The position numbers and the translations under genes were made by a program. Positions 8,053 through 16,538 of a stretch of DNA of 64,000 nucleotides are shown here, in pieces. Under the pieces are notes generated by a model that saw only the letters and a program-made list of their open reading frames with translations, had not been told where the DNA came from and did no database searches. This DNA comes from Blautia sp. BIOML-A1 (GTDB lineage Bacteria > Bacillota > Clostridia > Lachnospirales > Lachnospiraceae): NCBI RefSeq assembly GCF_009883055.1, contig NZ_WWVR01000012.1:459-64458 (forward strand), given 5' to 3'. Each line of letters opens with the position of its first letter. The first letter of the stretch is position 1.

Positions 8053-8777
8053 ATGCATCATCGGATGAGCGAGCCACCGGCAGTCGAGGTTGTGGTGGTA
8101 ATCAACAGCCTGGGAGTTGTGCTGATGCTGTACTCCGGCTCTGGAATCTCGGCAATCTCCAGTGTACCATATGCATTTTCTGAAGTGTTCAAAAATATCT
8201 CTCTGGGAACCTGGACTTATATTTTTCAGGGACTCCTGGTGTTATCGCTGATGATCATGCGAAAGAAATTTGTTGTACCGTATCTTTTCAGTTTTGTTGT
8301 GATTTACCTTCAGTGAAATGCTTGATGTACATGAAATGTGGATATACAACTTGGTTTAAACTGGAACATGTTCTGCAGATTCCGGTATCTGTTATCTTTG
8401 GATATTTCATTGATCTGACCATGCTTCTGTTTACATGGGTAAACCCGCAGGCATATGTTATGAAGATCGTAGATCTTCTCATCGGATGTCTGATCCTTGG
8501 ATTTGGTGTGTATATGGAAGTACTTGCAGACGTTGTTATGTTGCCGGGAGAATCTTTTGTCCGTGCGATCGTTCTGACATGGGAAACCAACTTTGGTACG
8601 ACAAAAATCTGCTTTGACGTTTCCATGGCAGTGATTGCGGCAGCACTGTCTTTTGCATTCACCAGACGCCTCAATGGTGTGTGTGAAGGTACAGTTATTG
8701 CGGCACTTCTGGTTGGATATATTGCCAGAGTTCTTGGCAAGAAGCTTGCATTTGTCAAAGAAAAACACTTGATATAA
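8053..8777 (+). pseudogene. Broken, chimeric YczE/YitT-like membrane protein gene
   Basis: Bases from about 8080 to 8342 are near-identical in protein sequence to the intact gene at 9370-10056 (INSLGVVLMLYSGSGISAIS shared), but there is a 2-nt deletion near 8300 compared with that copy, and the frame ends at 8316. From about 8345 the sequence changes to a different branch of the same family (MLPGESFVRAI, KICFDVSMAVI), open to 8777. No proper start or ribosome site is visible. It looks like a recombination product between two paralogues, now decayed. The 3' part could still yield a protein from an internal start, but this is doubtful. Confidence 0.75.
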
Positions 8778-8887
8778 ACTTCTGAGAAATGAAGGAAATA
8801 CAGGGCTTTGCAGGATGTAGAATTTGATTCTGTGATAAATTTGTGACAAATGGAGAAAAATCCATAGAAACACCGAGATTAGGCATA

Positions 8888-8916
8888 TTGATTTTCGAAA
8901 AGGCATATGCTGTAAT
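8888..8916 (+). promoter_or_regulatory. Promoter of candidate small RNA
   Basis: TTGATT (8888-8893), 17-bp spacer, TGTAAT (8911-8916) with an extended TGC before the -10 box. Confidence 0.5.
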
Positions 8917-8921
8917 TGCTA

Positions 8922-9003
8922 TAGGCGAAAAGAAATGACGAGTCCATGTGGACGAAAAAGAGTGAAGCCCTCAGTACTGCGAATACTGGGGGTTTCTTCT
9001 TGT
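8922..9003 (+). ncRNA. Candidate small RNA (possible type I antitoxin)
   Basis: About 80 nt from the predicted start to a terminator, with no start codon plus ribosome site. It contains a GTCCATGTGGAC hairpin and ends in the 8968-8992 stem. It converges on the 28-aa membrane peptide gene at 9044-9130; the peptide mRNA would have to end in or near the same hairpin, giving 3'-end overlap as in txpA/ratA and bsrG/SR4. Inference from layout only. Confidence 0.4.
8968..9003. terminator. Terminator, possibly bidirectional
   Basis: CCCTCAGTA (8968-8976) pairs with TACTGGGGG (8984-8992), followed by TTTCTTCTTGTTT on the plus strand. The minus strand reads out into CACTCTTTTT. Confidence 0.7.
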
Positions 9004-9043
9004 TTATTTACAGTGGATAAGAAACCACTAGGCTAGTGTTGCC

Positions 9044-9130
9044 TCACTTGTCGCCGTCTAACCATTTGCAAACATAATAGGCGGCTATGCTTGCCGTACA
9101 GGAGACAAAAAAAGAAATGACGATTTCCAT
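9044..9130 (-). CDS. 28-aa hydrophobic peptide, toxin-like
   Basis: A single transmembrane helix (about residues 3-20) followed by a short charged tail CKWLDGDK. The start ATG (9128-9130) has a very strong ribosome site, GGAGGAGGTGAAG, 7 nt upstream, which is unusual for a random small frame. Size, one helix and charged C-terminus match Firmicute type I toxins. The convergent short transcript at 8922-9003 would be the antisense partner. I do not recognise a named family. A plain small membrane protein is the alternative. Confidence 0.55.
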   Translation of the reverse strand: MEIVISFFVSCTASIAAYYVCKWLDGDK

Positions 9131-9316
9131 ATAGACTTCACCTCCTCCCGTTGCCGGGTATCGGCTGGACAACATAGCTAGTACATCACGCTTTAGAACA
9201 AAATGGAACATATATAAATGATTACTGTTTTTTTGAATCACAACACTCGACAAATTTTTTACAAAATCAGTGTATTGTCACTTTAAAAAAGATTTCTCGA
9301 GTGCTAAGATAGACAA
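9131..9316. other. Intergenic leader of the small peptide
   Basis: AT-rich stretch that would hold the minus-strand promoter and leader of the 28-aa peptide and the plus-strand promoter of the 9370 gene (an extended -10, TGCTAAGAT, ends at 9310). No other feature seen. Confidence 0.4.
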
Positions 9317-9341
9317 GGGATATTACCTACTGAAGAGTTAT
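9317..9341 (-). repeat. Fragment of the MITE family
   Basis: GGGATATTACCT followed by ACTGAAGAGTTAT matches, with several changes, one terminal segment of the 142-bp element. No opposite end is seen. Confidence 0.4.
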
Positions 9342-9369
9342 CATAAATTACCTATGGAGGAAATATAAA

Positions 9370-10056
9370 GTGATAGAAGAAATTGAAGCACAGGAGAACA
9401 AAAAATTATCAGTCCTGCGGGGCGAGCTGGCTCTGCTGGTTGTGATATTGATCAACAGTCTGGGAGTCGTGCTGATGCTGTACTCCGGCTCTGGGATTTC
9501 GGCAATCTCCAGTGTACCATATGCATTTTCAGAAGTGTTTACAAAGATTTCTCTTGGAACCTGGACTTACATTTTTCAGGGACTTCTGGTGTTATCACTG
9601 ATGATCATGCGAAGGAAATTTGTTGCACCGTATCTTTTTAGTTTTGTTGTTGGATTTGCATTCAGTGAGATGCTTGATGTACATGAAATGTGGATTAATG
9701 TCCTGCCAACAGCTATTGGTTACAGGGTACTTTATTTTATTATCAGCTACCTGCTTCTGTGTATAGGAATCGCACTCTCCAACCGCTGTGGTCTGCCTAT
9801 TATCCCGACAGATCTGTTTCCGCGGGAACTGGCAGATATCACAAAAGTACAATATTCCAGAATCAAGATCAGCTTCGATGTTATCTGCCTTGCAGTGACT
9901 GCACTGATGACCTGTATCATCCTCGGACATCTGGACGGACTTGGGATTGGTACAATCCTGGCTGCTTTTTCCATGGGAAAAGTGATTGGAATGATCGGTG
10001 ATAAGATGGATCACCATGTGAGATTTGAGTCGTTTATGACAAAGAAAAGTGCATAA
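9370..10056 (+). CDS. YczE/YitT-like integral membrane protein
   Basis: A 228-aa protein with about six hydrophobic segments (near 20-40, 62-80, 88-105, 115-135, 172-190, 195-212). It belongs to the COG2364 (YczE) type of membrane proteins, whose role is not established. GTG at 9370 is the start, 9 nt after GGAGG. Conserved features include LYSGSGISAISSVPYAFSEV and PTDLFPREL. Its 5' half is duplicated in the broken gene at 8053-8777. No functional partner is evident; the next gene has its own signals. Confidence 0.65.
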   Translation: MIEEIEAQENKKLSVLRGELALLVVILINSLGVVLMLYSGSGISAISSVPYAFSEVFTKISLGTWTYIFQGLLVLSLMIMRRKFVAPYLFSFVVGFAFSEMLDVHEMWINVLPTAIGYRVLYFIISYLLLCIGIALSNRCGLPIIPTDLFPRELADITKVQYSRIKISFDVICLAVTALMTCIILGHLDGLGIGTILAAFSMGKVIGMIGDKMDHHVRFESFMTKKSA

Positions 10057-10076
10057 CAGTTACAAATAAAAAATAA

Positions 10077-10142
10077 ATTCTGTCAGAATTTCATGCTGGA
10101 AAAAAGGAGACATCCATGCTAGAATTTTGACAGAATTATTTT
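10077..10142 (+). terminator. Probable terminator after the YczE-like gene
   Basis: AATTCTGTCA (10077-10086) pairs with TGACAGAATT (10128-10137), followed by ATTTTAT; the inner stem is imperfect. Confidence 0.55.
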
Positions 10143-10160
10143 ATATGAGGAGAAATGCAA

Positions 10161-11408
10161 ATGAAAAAGAAACAAAATCTACTGTTGCTGGTTCTTGCTG
10201 TTTTGTTTGTATCTCTGTTTAGTGGAAGTACTGCTGTATCAGCAGCTTCGTTTCCGCGATTAGAGATAGCCAGAACGGGTGAGATTGTCAGCAAAAACAA
10301 CAACCTGTATTATCGTTACTCAAAAAGAAATTATGCCAGAAATAAATATCTGCGTATCAAGGGAAAGAACTATTATTTTGATAATTCAGGAAAAGCCTGG
10401 TATGGAATGCATACGATCCACGGCAGAAAATATTACTTTGGAATCCGTTCAGAGGGATATATGTACAGAGACCGTCTGTTCCGTTACAACAAGAATTATT
10501 ACTACGTGAACAAGAAGGGAATTCTTATCACCGGTGGCTGGTACACACTTCCTTCCGGTAAACGATATTATTTCGATTCCAGTGGAAAAGCATATACCGG
10601 GAAAAAGAAAATAAACAAGACGACATATTATTTTGAAAAAGATGGTGCACTGAATCATTCGGGGCTGTATTATGATCTGGCTTCAGATTGTGCGCTTCTC
10701 ATCAATGCCGATACAGGAAAGGTCTTATACGCAAAGAACGAAAATATGCGGCATGCCAATGCAAGTACGACCAAAATAATGACTTGTATACTTGCTCTTG
10801 AAAACAGCAAAATGAATGAAACAGTGAACTTTTCTGCACGGGCAGCAGCACAGGAACCAACGAAGCTGTATGCCAGAATAGGAGAAAAGTTTTATATGAG
10901 AGATATGCTTTATTCTCTGATGCTTCCGTCTCATAATGATACCGCAGTGGCAATCGCAGAACATATAAGTGGTTCGCAGAGTAAGTTTGCAAAGCTTATG
11001 AACCAGAAAGCCGCACAGATTGGATGCAGCAATACTCATTTTGTGACCGCAAATGGACTGGATGCCGGTTATAACCATTACACAACGGCTTCTGATCTTG
11101 CCAGGATTGCCAGCTATGCAATCAAAAAACCAGCTTTTTTGAAACTCATCAACACCAAAAGCTATGCTTTCAGAAGTCTGAATACACGGAGACGTTTTTC
11201 GGTAAATACAACAAACGCACTTCTTGGAAATATGCCAGGTGTAACAGGTATGAAAACAGGATATACCAACAAGGCCGGCCATTGTTTTGTTGGGCTGTGC
11301 CGCTCACAAAAAGGAAATACATATATTTCCGTTGTTCTTGGAGGGCCGACATCCAAGGCTCGCTGGAGAGATTCAAGGATCCTTCTGAACTACGCATATA
11401 AACATTAG
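10161..11408 (+). CDS. Secreted D-alanyl-D-alanine carboxypeptidase with N-terminal wall-binding repeats
   Basis: A serine peptidase S11 (DacA/DacF type) that trims the terminal D-Ala of peptidoglycan stem peptides outside the cell. The 415-aa precursor has a signal peptide (1-29, ending AVSAA). Residues about 40-170 are Tyr/Gly-rich repeats of the glucan/choline-binding kind (KNYYFDNSGKAW, KRYYFDSSGKAY). The catalytic domain has S202-T-T-K205, S257-H-N259 and K365-T-G367. ATG at 10161 is chosen because GAGGAG is 8 nt upstream; the ATG at 10155 is too close. Unlike DacA it lacks an obvious C-terminal amphipathic anchor, so the repeats probably hold it to the wall. Confidence 0.9.
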   Translation: MKKKQNLLLLVLAVLFVSLFSGSTAVSAASFPRLEIARTGEIVSKNNNLYYRYSKRNYARNKYLRIKGKNYYFDNSGKAWYGMHTIHGRKYYFGIRSEGYMYRDRLFRYNKNYYYVNKKGILITGGWYTLPSGKRYYFDSSGKAYTGKKKINKTTYYFEKDGALNHSGLYYDLASDCALLINADTGKVLYAKNENMRHANASTTKIMTCILALENSKMNETVNFSARAAAQEPTKLYARIGEKFYMRDMLYSLMLPSHNDTAVAIAEHISGSQSKFAKLMNQKAAQIGCSNTHFVTANGLDAGYNHYTTASDLARIASYAIKKPAFLKLINTKSYAFRSLNTRRRFSVNTTNALLGNMPGVTGMKTGYTNKAGHCFVGLCRSQKGNTYISVVLGGPTSKARWRDSRILLNYAYKH

Positions 11409-11435
11409 AAATTCCATAAAAATAAAAGATTACAG

Positions 11436-11495
11436 GACCGGTCTGCCGGTCAGTATCAAATAAGAGGATACTGGCTGACAGACCGGTTTGTTTTA
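11436..11495 (+). terminator. Terminator after the carboxypeptidase
   Basis: A stem of about 20 bp (GACCGGTCTG... with ...CAGACCGGTT) followed by TGTTTTAT. Confidence 0.85.
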
Positions 11496-11534
11496 TATGG
11501 ATAAAAAAACCAACTTTATTCGTAAGAATCTGTA

Positions 11535-11563
11535 TTTACCTTAAAAATCAGCGTACTTATAAT
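11535..11563 (+). promoter_or_regulatory. Promoter of the first sensor kinase operon
   Basis: TTTACC (11535-11540), 17-bp spacer, TATAAT (11558-11563), 32 bp before the kinase start. Confidence 0.65.
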
Positions 11564-11594
11564 TAGATAAACGGAAGAACAAAAGGAAAAATAT

Positions 11595-13427
11595 ATGAAA
11601 CGTAAAAAAATCACCATGCGAAATGCACTTCTTATTTTCTGTATAACAAGTGTGGTATTTGCACTTCTTCTGCAGACCTTTTTGTTTCATCAGACTCTGC
11701 GGCGGCAGATCCGGACAGAAAGTATTTCCGATCATGAGATTTCACTTACCAAAATGCAGACGGATATTGCTTCTTTTATCCATAATATAAGAACGGAAAT
11801 GCTGACAATCTATAGTGAACAGGATCTGATCAGTGCCCTCAGAGCAGCAGAGGAAGAAGGCAGCAGTATGAAGGATTATTACTGGCGGAGCTGGTATTTT
11901 GCGAGAAAACGCTTTACAAAAGAGGATCAGCTTCTTGCACTGTATCTGTATGATACACAGGACAAAGTCGTCAGTGCATACAGATACAACGCCTCTTCGT
12001 TTCCAAGAAATTTGTATCAGACGGAGTATGATTCCAACACAGAAAGACTTTATGATTATGTACATGACAAACGAACAGACTTTATGATTTCCGGCTATTA
12101 TAATCCAGATGCAAAGAGAAGTGTGGTTCGTTTTGTCCTGAAGCTTCACAATTATGATGAGGAAAGAAAAAACATCGGATATCTGGTATGCGATATCAAC
12201 AGCTCTGCATTTACATCGATCATGGCAAAGTATGTAGATATCGAACAGGTCTGCCTGTGGCTGCAGCCCGTGGGAGATCAGGTCATTGCAAAGACGGGAC
12301 AGGTTTCTGTATCACAAAAACGGATTCAGAAACAGCTTTCCAAAGTAATTGAAAATTATTACAGTTCGGGTCAGCTGGAGCAGGAATATGAGGGAAATTA
12401 TCTCATTCAGGTACCTCAGGAAGAGTATAATCTGGAAGCTTTTGTTCTGGTATCGCAGTCTCTTCTGACGGCAACACAGAAATCACTGATAAGGACACTT
12501 CTGATCATTATGACGGCAATGATCGGTCTGATCGTATTGCTTGTTTTTATGTTGTCCAGATGGATGACAAAGCCTGTAGAGGAGATGAGAAATACCATTG
12601 TCCGTATCAAAAATGGGGAGGCCTCTCTTCGTGTAAGTCCGGTCGGGTGGTCGGAGGAACTGACGGTGCTTGGAACGGAGTTTAATGAAATGCTGGACCG
12701 TATTCAGGCAATGGCAGAAGAGGAACTGCAGAACAAAATGCTGGTAGAAAGAACGGAATTTAAGATGTTTCAGGCGCAGATCAATCCACATTTTCTGTAC
12801 AATACACTGAATACCATGAGCGGTATTGCGAATGCACAGAACTGTCCACTGGTGAGTGGGATCTGCCATTCTCTGTCGGCAATTTTTCGCTACAGTCTGA
12901 ATATGACAGATGAGCTGTCCACCATGCAGAATGAGATGGATCATGTGAGGAATTACCTTTATGTCATGGATGTACGAAATGGTTCTACTGTAGCGTATGA
13001 ATATCAGATCGATAATGAGACGCTGAATGACAGGCTTCCAAGGATCTGTCTTCAGCCTGTGGTGGAGAATGCACTTACACATGGCCTCAGAAATACCAGG
13101 CGAAAAGATAAAAAGCTTCTGATACGAGCAGAACATATCGGAGAAAACCTGGTCATTACAATTGCAGATAATGGTACAGGAATGGACGCGGAAGCCATGA
13201 ATGTACTTCTGGAACGAAACGACAGGAAACGTGTGGAGACAGGTGTTTCCATCGGAATCTTAAACGTAAATGCACGTCTGAAACAGTTGTTTGGAGCGGA
13301 ATACGGACTGTGGATACAAAGTCAGGTCGGAGAGGGGACGACGGTCACGATCACGGTTCCGATTGTTTATAGTGAAGAAAATGATGGGGAAACAGGAGGT
13401 GCCCATTATGCAAAAAATGAAATATAA
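11595..13427 (+). CDS. YesM-type sensor histidine kinase (system 1)
   Basis: A 610-aa membrane kinase: membrane segment 1 (about 10-30), a large extracellular sensor region (about 31-295), membrane segment 2 (about 300-320), HAMP linker (to about 370), His_kinase domain with QAQINPHFLYNTLN (phospho-acceptor H399), and an HATPase domain with QPVVENALTHG and DNGTGMD. This HPK7 class usually senses carbohydrates, often through a substrate-binding protein. The response regulator gene overlaps its end by 20 nt, and a sugar ABC transporter follows, the probable target. Confidence 0.9.
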   Translation: MKRKKITMRNALLIFCITSVVFALLLQTFLFHQTLRRQIRTESISDHEISLTKMQTDIASFIHNIRTEMLTIYSEQDLISALRAAEEEGSSMKDYYWRSWYFARKRFTKEDQLLALYLYDTQDKVVSAYRYNASSFPRNLYQTEYDSNTERLYDYVHDKRTDFMISGYYNPDAKRSVVRFVLKLHNYDEERKNIGYLVCDINSSAFTSIMAKYVDIEQVCLWLQPVGDQVIAKTGQVSVSQKRIQKQLSKVIENYYSSGQLEQEYEGNYLIQVPQEEYNLEAFVLVSQSLLTATQKSLIRTLLIIMTAMIGLIVLLVFMLSRWMTKPVEEMRNTIVRIKNGEASLRVSPVGWSEELTVLGTEFNEMLDRIQAMAEEELQNKMLVERTEFKMFQAQINPHFLYNTLNTMSGIANAQNCPLVSGICHSLSAIFRYSLNMTDELSTMQNEMDHVRNYLYVMDVRNGSTVAYEYQIDNETLNDRLPRICLQPVVENALTHGLRNTRRKDKKLLIRAEHIGENLVITIADNGTGMDAEAMNVLLERNDRKRVETGVSIGILNVNARLKQLFGAEYGLWIQSQVGEGTTVTITVPIVYSEENDGETGGAHYAKNEI

Positions 13428-15027
13428 AGTACTGGCAGCGGATGATGAATACTGGAGCAGAGAAAATCTCCGGAGTCTGATCTCATGGGAGGATTATGCT
13501 ATCAAGTTTCTGGATCCTGCGTGTGATGGGGAGGAGGTTCTGGAACGGATTAAAGAGGAAAAGCCGGATATTATTCTCACAGATATCAACATGCCATTTC
13601 TGGATGGCCTGGAGCTTCTGAAGAAGCTTCAGACAGAATATCCGCAGATCATCACGATCGCGGTGAGTGGATATGATGATTTTGAAAAAGTAAAAGGCGT
13701 TTTTGTATCGGGTGGTCTGGATTATCTCCTGAAACCGGTGGGAAAAGAAGAACTTGTCCGGATTCTTACAAAAGCCCTCGGTATTCTGGAAGAGAGGGAG
13801 ACTCTGCGAAGAAATACGGAGACAAATCGGCAGAAGGAGCACAAACTGTCATCATTCATGGAAGACAGTGAATATTCCGCACTGCTTTCCGGTAAGCTTT
13901 ACGGACAGTTTCAGGCACAGCCACATGTCTCCTCCACGGGAGAGTTTTCTGGCATGGCAGCACTGATGGTAAAATTTTATAATATTGCGGAGATTGCAGA
14001 GAAATTTGACCATGACAGTCTTCAGATGTCTCTGGATATCAAGACAAAATTGCGGAAACTGACAGATGGAGATCCAGATGCGATCATTTTTAATAACTGT
14101 AATAAGATGAGTGAGTTCCTTATTTTTACCTCTCTGCGTACAAAATCCCTGCAGATCTTTGCGGAAAAAATACTGAAGGAATTTCCACTTGACGATTATG
14201 GACCGGTCTCTGTGATCCTGCATGAACAGACCGGATCTCTTGATGATATCGGAAATATTTACAGAGATATGATTGCTGTTCTTGTGACCAGGCCATTTAC
14301 ATATACACACTGTATTCTGTCCTGTCCGGAGGGCGAAAGTACTTCTGCATGTCAGACAGTCGGCAAAAATATTTCACACCGGATCGAGGAGGAACTGTAT
14401 CATTTCCTGAATACGAGTCAGAAAAATGAAACCAGAAAACTGATTTTCCAGACCTGCGATTTCAGAAACTGTGACAATGGGAGCTGGTCCTGTCTTGACG
14501 TGAAACAGTATATACGGAGGATTACAGGGATTCTTTATCGTTATGTACAGGAGCAGCAGCCGGAACTGACTGCACAGGCAGAGGAAGCGATGGATGATAT
14601 TGATTATTACATGAAATGTCTGGATGCAGATTCTGTAATGTCGTCGATTAAGATCCTGCTGAACAGTCTGTGGGAAAATGATTCCGAGAACAATGCGGAT
14701 TCGGCGGGAAGCCAGGTGGAGCAGATCCGTCAGTATATTCTTACTTCTTATCACGAGAATATCACGCTGACAGCGTTGGCATCTGCTTATCATATGGATG
14801 CCAGTTATCTCTCCAGAATGTTCAGTCAGACTTATGGAGAGACGATCATCGCATATCTGACCAGAGTTCGGATGGAGCAGGCAATTCGCCTTATGGGAGA
14901 TGAAGAGAAGAAGCTGGAGACGATTTCTTTTCTGGTCGGTTATGATGATTACAACTATTTCAGCCGTGTTTTTCGTAAGAAATTAGGGGTAAGTCCAAGA
15001 GAATACCGCAATAACATATGTAAATAA
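13408..15027 (+). CDS. YesN-type response regulator, AraC-family output (system 1)
   Basis: A 539-aa regulator with an N-terminal receiver (acidic pocket ADDE, phospho-acceptor D59 in LTDINMP, Lys in LLKPVG), a long middle region, and a C-terminal AraC double HTH (TLTALASAYHMDASYLSRMF and YDDYNYFSRVFRKKLGVSP). Start at 13408 is set by AGGAGGT 8 nt upstream; an ATG at 13417 is possible. It should be phosphorylated by the upstream kinase and activate the ABC transporter operon starting at 15244. Confidence 0.9.
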   Translation: MQKMKYKVLAADDEYWSRENLRSLISWEDYAIKFLDPACDGEEVLERIKEEKPDIILTDINMPFLDGLELLKKLQTEYPQIITIAVSGYDDFEKVKGVFVSGGLDYLLKPVGKEELVRILTKALGILEERETLRRNTETNRQKEHKLSSFMEDSEYSALLSGKLYGQFQAQPHVSSTGEFSGMAALMVKFYNIAEIAEKFDHDSLQMSLDIKTKLRKLTDGDPDAIIFNNCNKMSEFLIFTSLRTKSLQIFAEKILKEFPLDDYGPVSVILHEQTGSLDDIGNIYRDMIAVLVTRPFTYTHCILSCPEGESTSACQTVGKNISHRIEEELYHFLNTSQKNETRKLIFQTCDFRNCDNGSWSCLDVKQYIRRITGILYRYVQEQQPELTAQAEEAMDDIDYYMKCLDADSVMSSIKILLNSLWENDSENNADSAGSQVEQIRQYILTSYHENITLTALASAYHMDASYLSRMFSQTYGETIIAYLTRVRMEQAIRLMGDEEKKLETISFLVGYDDYNYFSRVFRKKLGVSPREYRNNICK

Positions 15028-15108
15028 GTAACTGTTCAGCAGGTAGTATCCCACAAGGTGTTTTGGGATATTTTTTACCAAAATCCCGAGACATACAAGT
15101 CAAAAATG
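15028..15108 (+). repeat. Degenerate 5' part of the MITE family
   Basis: GTAACTGTTCAGCAGGTAGT, then ATCCCACAAGGTGTTTTG and AAAATCCCGAGACATAC, follow the first half of the 142-bp element with many changes. No matching right end is present. Confidence 0.7.
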
Positions 15109-15143
15109 TGCAACAAAAAAATCCAAATATGTCCTAACTGAAT

Positions 15144-15211
15144 AAAGCCAAAGTATGTTTTAATACAATTACCACGAAGCCAGATACAGAACGAAAACAT
15201 ACTTTGGCTTT
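15144..15211 (+). promoter_or_regulatory. 18-bp perfect inverted repeat in the leader of ABC operon 1
   Basis: Arm 15144-15161 (AAAGCCAAAGTATGTTTT) is the exact reverse complement of 15194-15211, with a 32-nt loop, followed by TATAAAC. It could be an attenuator hairpin or a dyad for the YesN-type regulator. It ends 32 bp before the binding-protein gene. Confidence 0.55.
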
Positions 15212-15243
15212 TATAAACATTTATTTAAGGAGGTTTTTACAAG

Positions 15244-16386
15244 ATGAAAAACAGAATGAAAAAGTTGGTTGCTATTGCAGCAACAGCAGCAATGGTTGGT
15301 TCTTTACCGGTAAGTGCAGTGACAACTTACGCAGCAGATGATGATATTACGATTGGTGTTTCTATCTGGAGTTCCACAGACGTACTCGGAAGCCAGTGCA
15401 AAAAGATCATTGACAAGGCTGCAGCAGCACTTGATGTAAATGTAATGTATGTAGATCAGGGCCATGTATCAGAGCAGGTTACAGCTTCTGTTGAACAGCT
15501 CTGCGCAGCAGGATGTGACGGTATTGTGATTTGTAACTCTGCTGATTCAGAAATGACATCTGCAATTCAGACATGCGAAGCAAATCAGGTTTATCTGACT
15601 CAGTTCTTCCGTATTATTTCTGAAGAAAACAGTCCGGAAGTATATCAGACAGCATGCAATTCTCCATATTATCTTGGTGCGGTACATGAAGATGAGGTTA
15701 CAAACGGATACACACTTGTAAATCTGCTTCTTGAAAACGGTGACAGAAACATCGGACTGGAAGCATGGACTGTAGGTGATGCTACATTCCAGCAGAGATG
15801 GACAGGATATAAGAAAGCAGTCGATGAGTGGAACGAAGCAAACCCGGATGATCAGGCAACTATGACAGAGCCTGTATATGCAAACACTTCCTCCGAAGAA
15901 GGTGCAGCAGCAGCCCTTTCTCTGTATAACTCCAATCCGGATATGGATGCTCTGATCGTTGCAGGCGGCGGCGGTGACCCGCTGGTTGGTTCCATCGGTG
16001 CTCTGGCAAACGAAGGACTTACAGGCAAGATTGATGTTGTTTCCACAGACTTCCTGGATGACCTGAAAGAGCAGCTCGAATCAGGCGGAATGTTTGCAGA
16101 ATCAGGCGGACATTTCTGTGACCCGTTATTCGCATTCCTTATGACTTATAATGCAGTAAAAGGCAACTATACAAAAGATGAAGGTTCCTTCGGATATGAG
16201 ATCGAGTTCCCATACTTGTATGTATCTTCACCGGAAGATTATGAGAACTATCAGAAATACTTTGTTGACGATGATCCGTATACAGACGAAGAAATCGTTG
16301 AGATGGCAGGATACAGCTTTGATGATCTGAACAAAGCAGCAACATCTCTCTCCATCGATGATGTTATTTCCCGTCACAGCAACTAA
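15244..16386 (+). CDS. Sugar ABC transporter substrate-binding protein (system 1)
   Basis: A 380-aa periplasmic-binding-protein type 1 (Peripla_BP_4, ribose/xylose-like) protein. The signal peptide (about 1-31, ending TTYAA) lacks a lipobox Cys, so it is not an evident lipoprotein. The mature domain starts DDITIGVSIWSS; the ligand pocket cannot be assigned from sequence. AGGAGG precedes the start. Two strong hairpins downstream separate it from the permease and probably keep its mRNA level higher. The adjacent YesM/YesN pair is the expected regulator. The sugar is unknown; a pentose or oligosaccharide is plausible. Confidence 0.85.
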   Translation: MKNRMKKLVAIAATAAMVGSLPVSAVTTYAADDDITIGVSIWSSTDVLGSQCKKIIDKAAAALDVNVMYVDQGHVSEQVTASVEQLCAAGCDGIVICNSADSEMTSAIQTCEANQVYLTQFFRIISEENSPEVYQTACNSPYYLGAVHEDEVTNGYTLVNLLLENGDRNIGLEAWTVGDATFQQRWTGYKKAVDEWNEANPDDQATMTEPVYANTSSEEGAAAALSLYNSNPDMDALIVAGGGGDPLVGSIGALANEGLTGKIDVVSTDFLDDLKEQLESGGMFAESGGHFCDPLFAFLMTYNAVKGNYTKDEGSFGYEIEFPYLYVSSPEDYENYQKYFVDDDPYTDEEIVEMAGYSFDDLNKAATSLSIDDVISRHSN

Positions 16387-16402
16387 ATGAGATGCCTCCG
16401 AA

Positions 16403-16434
16403 ATCTGCTGCCTTCCAAAAGGAGGGCGGCAGAT
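16403..16434 (+). terminator. Intercistronic hairpin 1
   Basis: A 14-bp stem (16403-16416 with 16421-16434) and AAAA loop, followed by an A-rich rather than T-rich tail, so it is more likely an mRNA-stabilising 3' end than a complete terminator. Confidence 0.6.
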
Positions 16435-16455
16435 ATAAAAAGAAGCTGTATTATG

Positions 16456-16515
16456 CGCCCGCCAGAAGCAAAAGACCAATCAGATGAGCGGTTGGCCTCC
16501 TGCTTCTGGCGGGCG
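16456..16515 (+). terminator. Intercistronic hairpin 2
   Basis: A perfect 15-bp stem, CGCCCGCCAGAAGCA (16456-16470) with 16501-16515, and a 30-nt loop, ending 11 nt before the permease ribosome site. With hairpin 1 it likely sets the binding-protein to permease ratio. Confidence 0.6.
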
Positions 16516-16538
16516 AAGAAATGAATAGGAGAATGGTT

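Noticed and set aside
9299..9307. GAGTGCTAA, half of a CIRCE (HrcA) element
   Set aside because: The partner TTAGCACTC at 9-bp spacing is absent.
10056..10065. AACAGTTAC after the YczE-like gene as a MITE end
   Set aside because: A single 9-bp match without an opposite end; could be chance.
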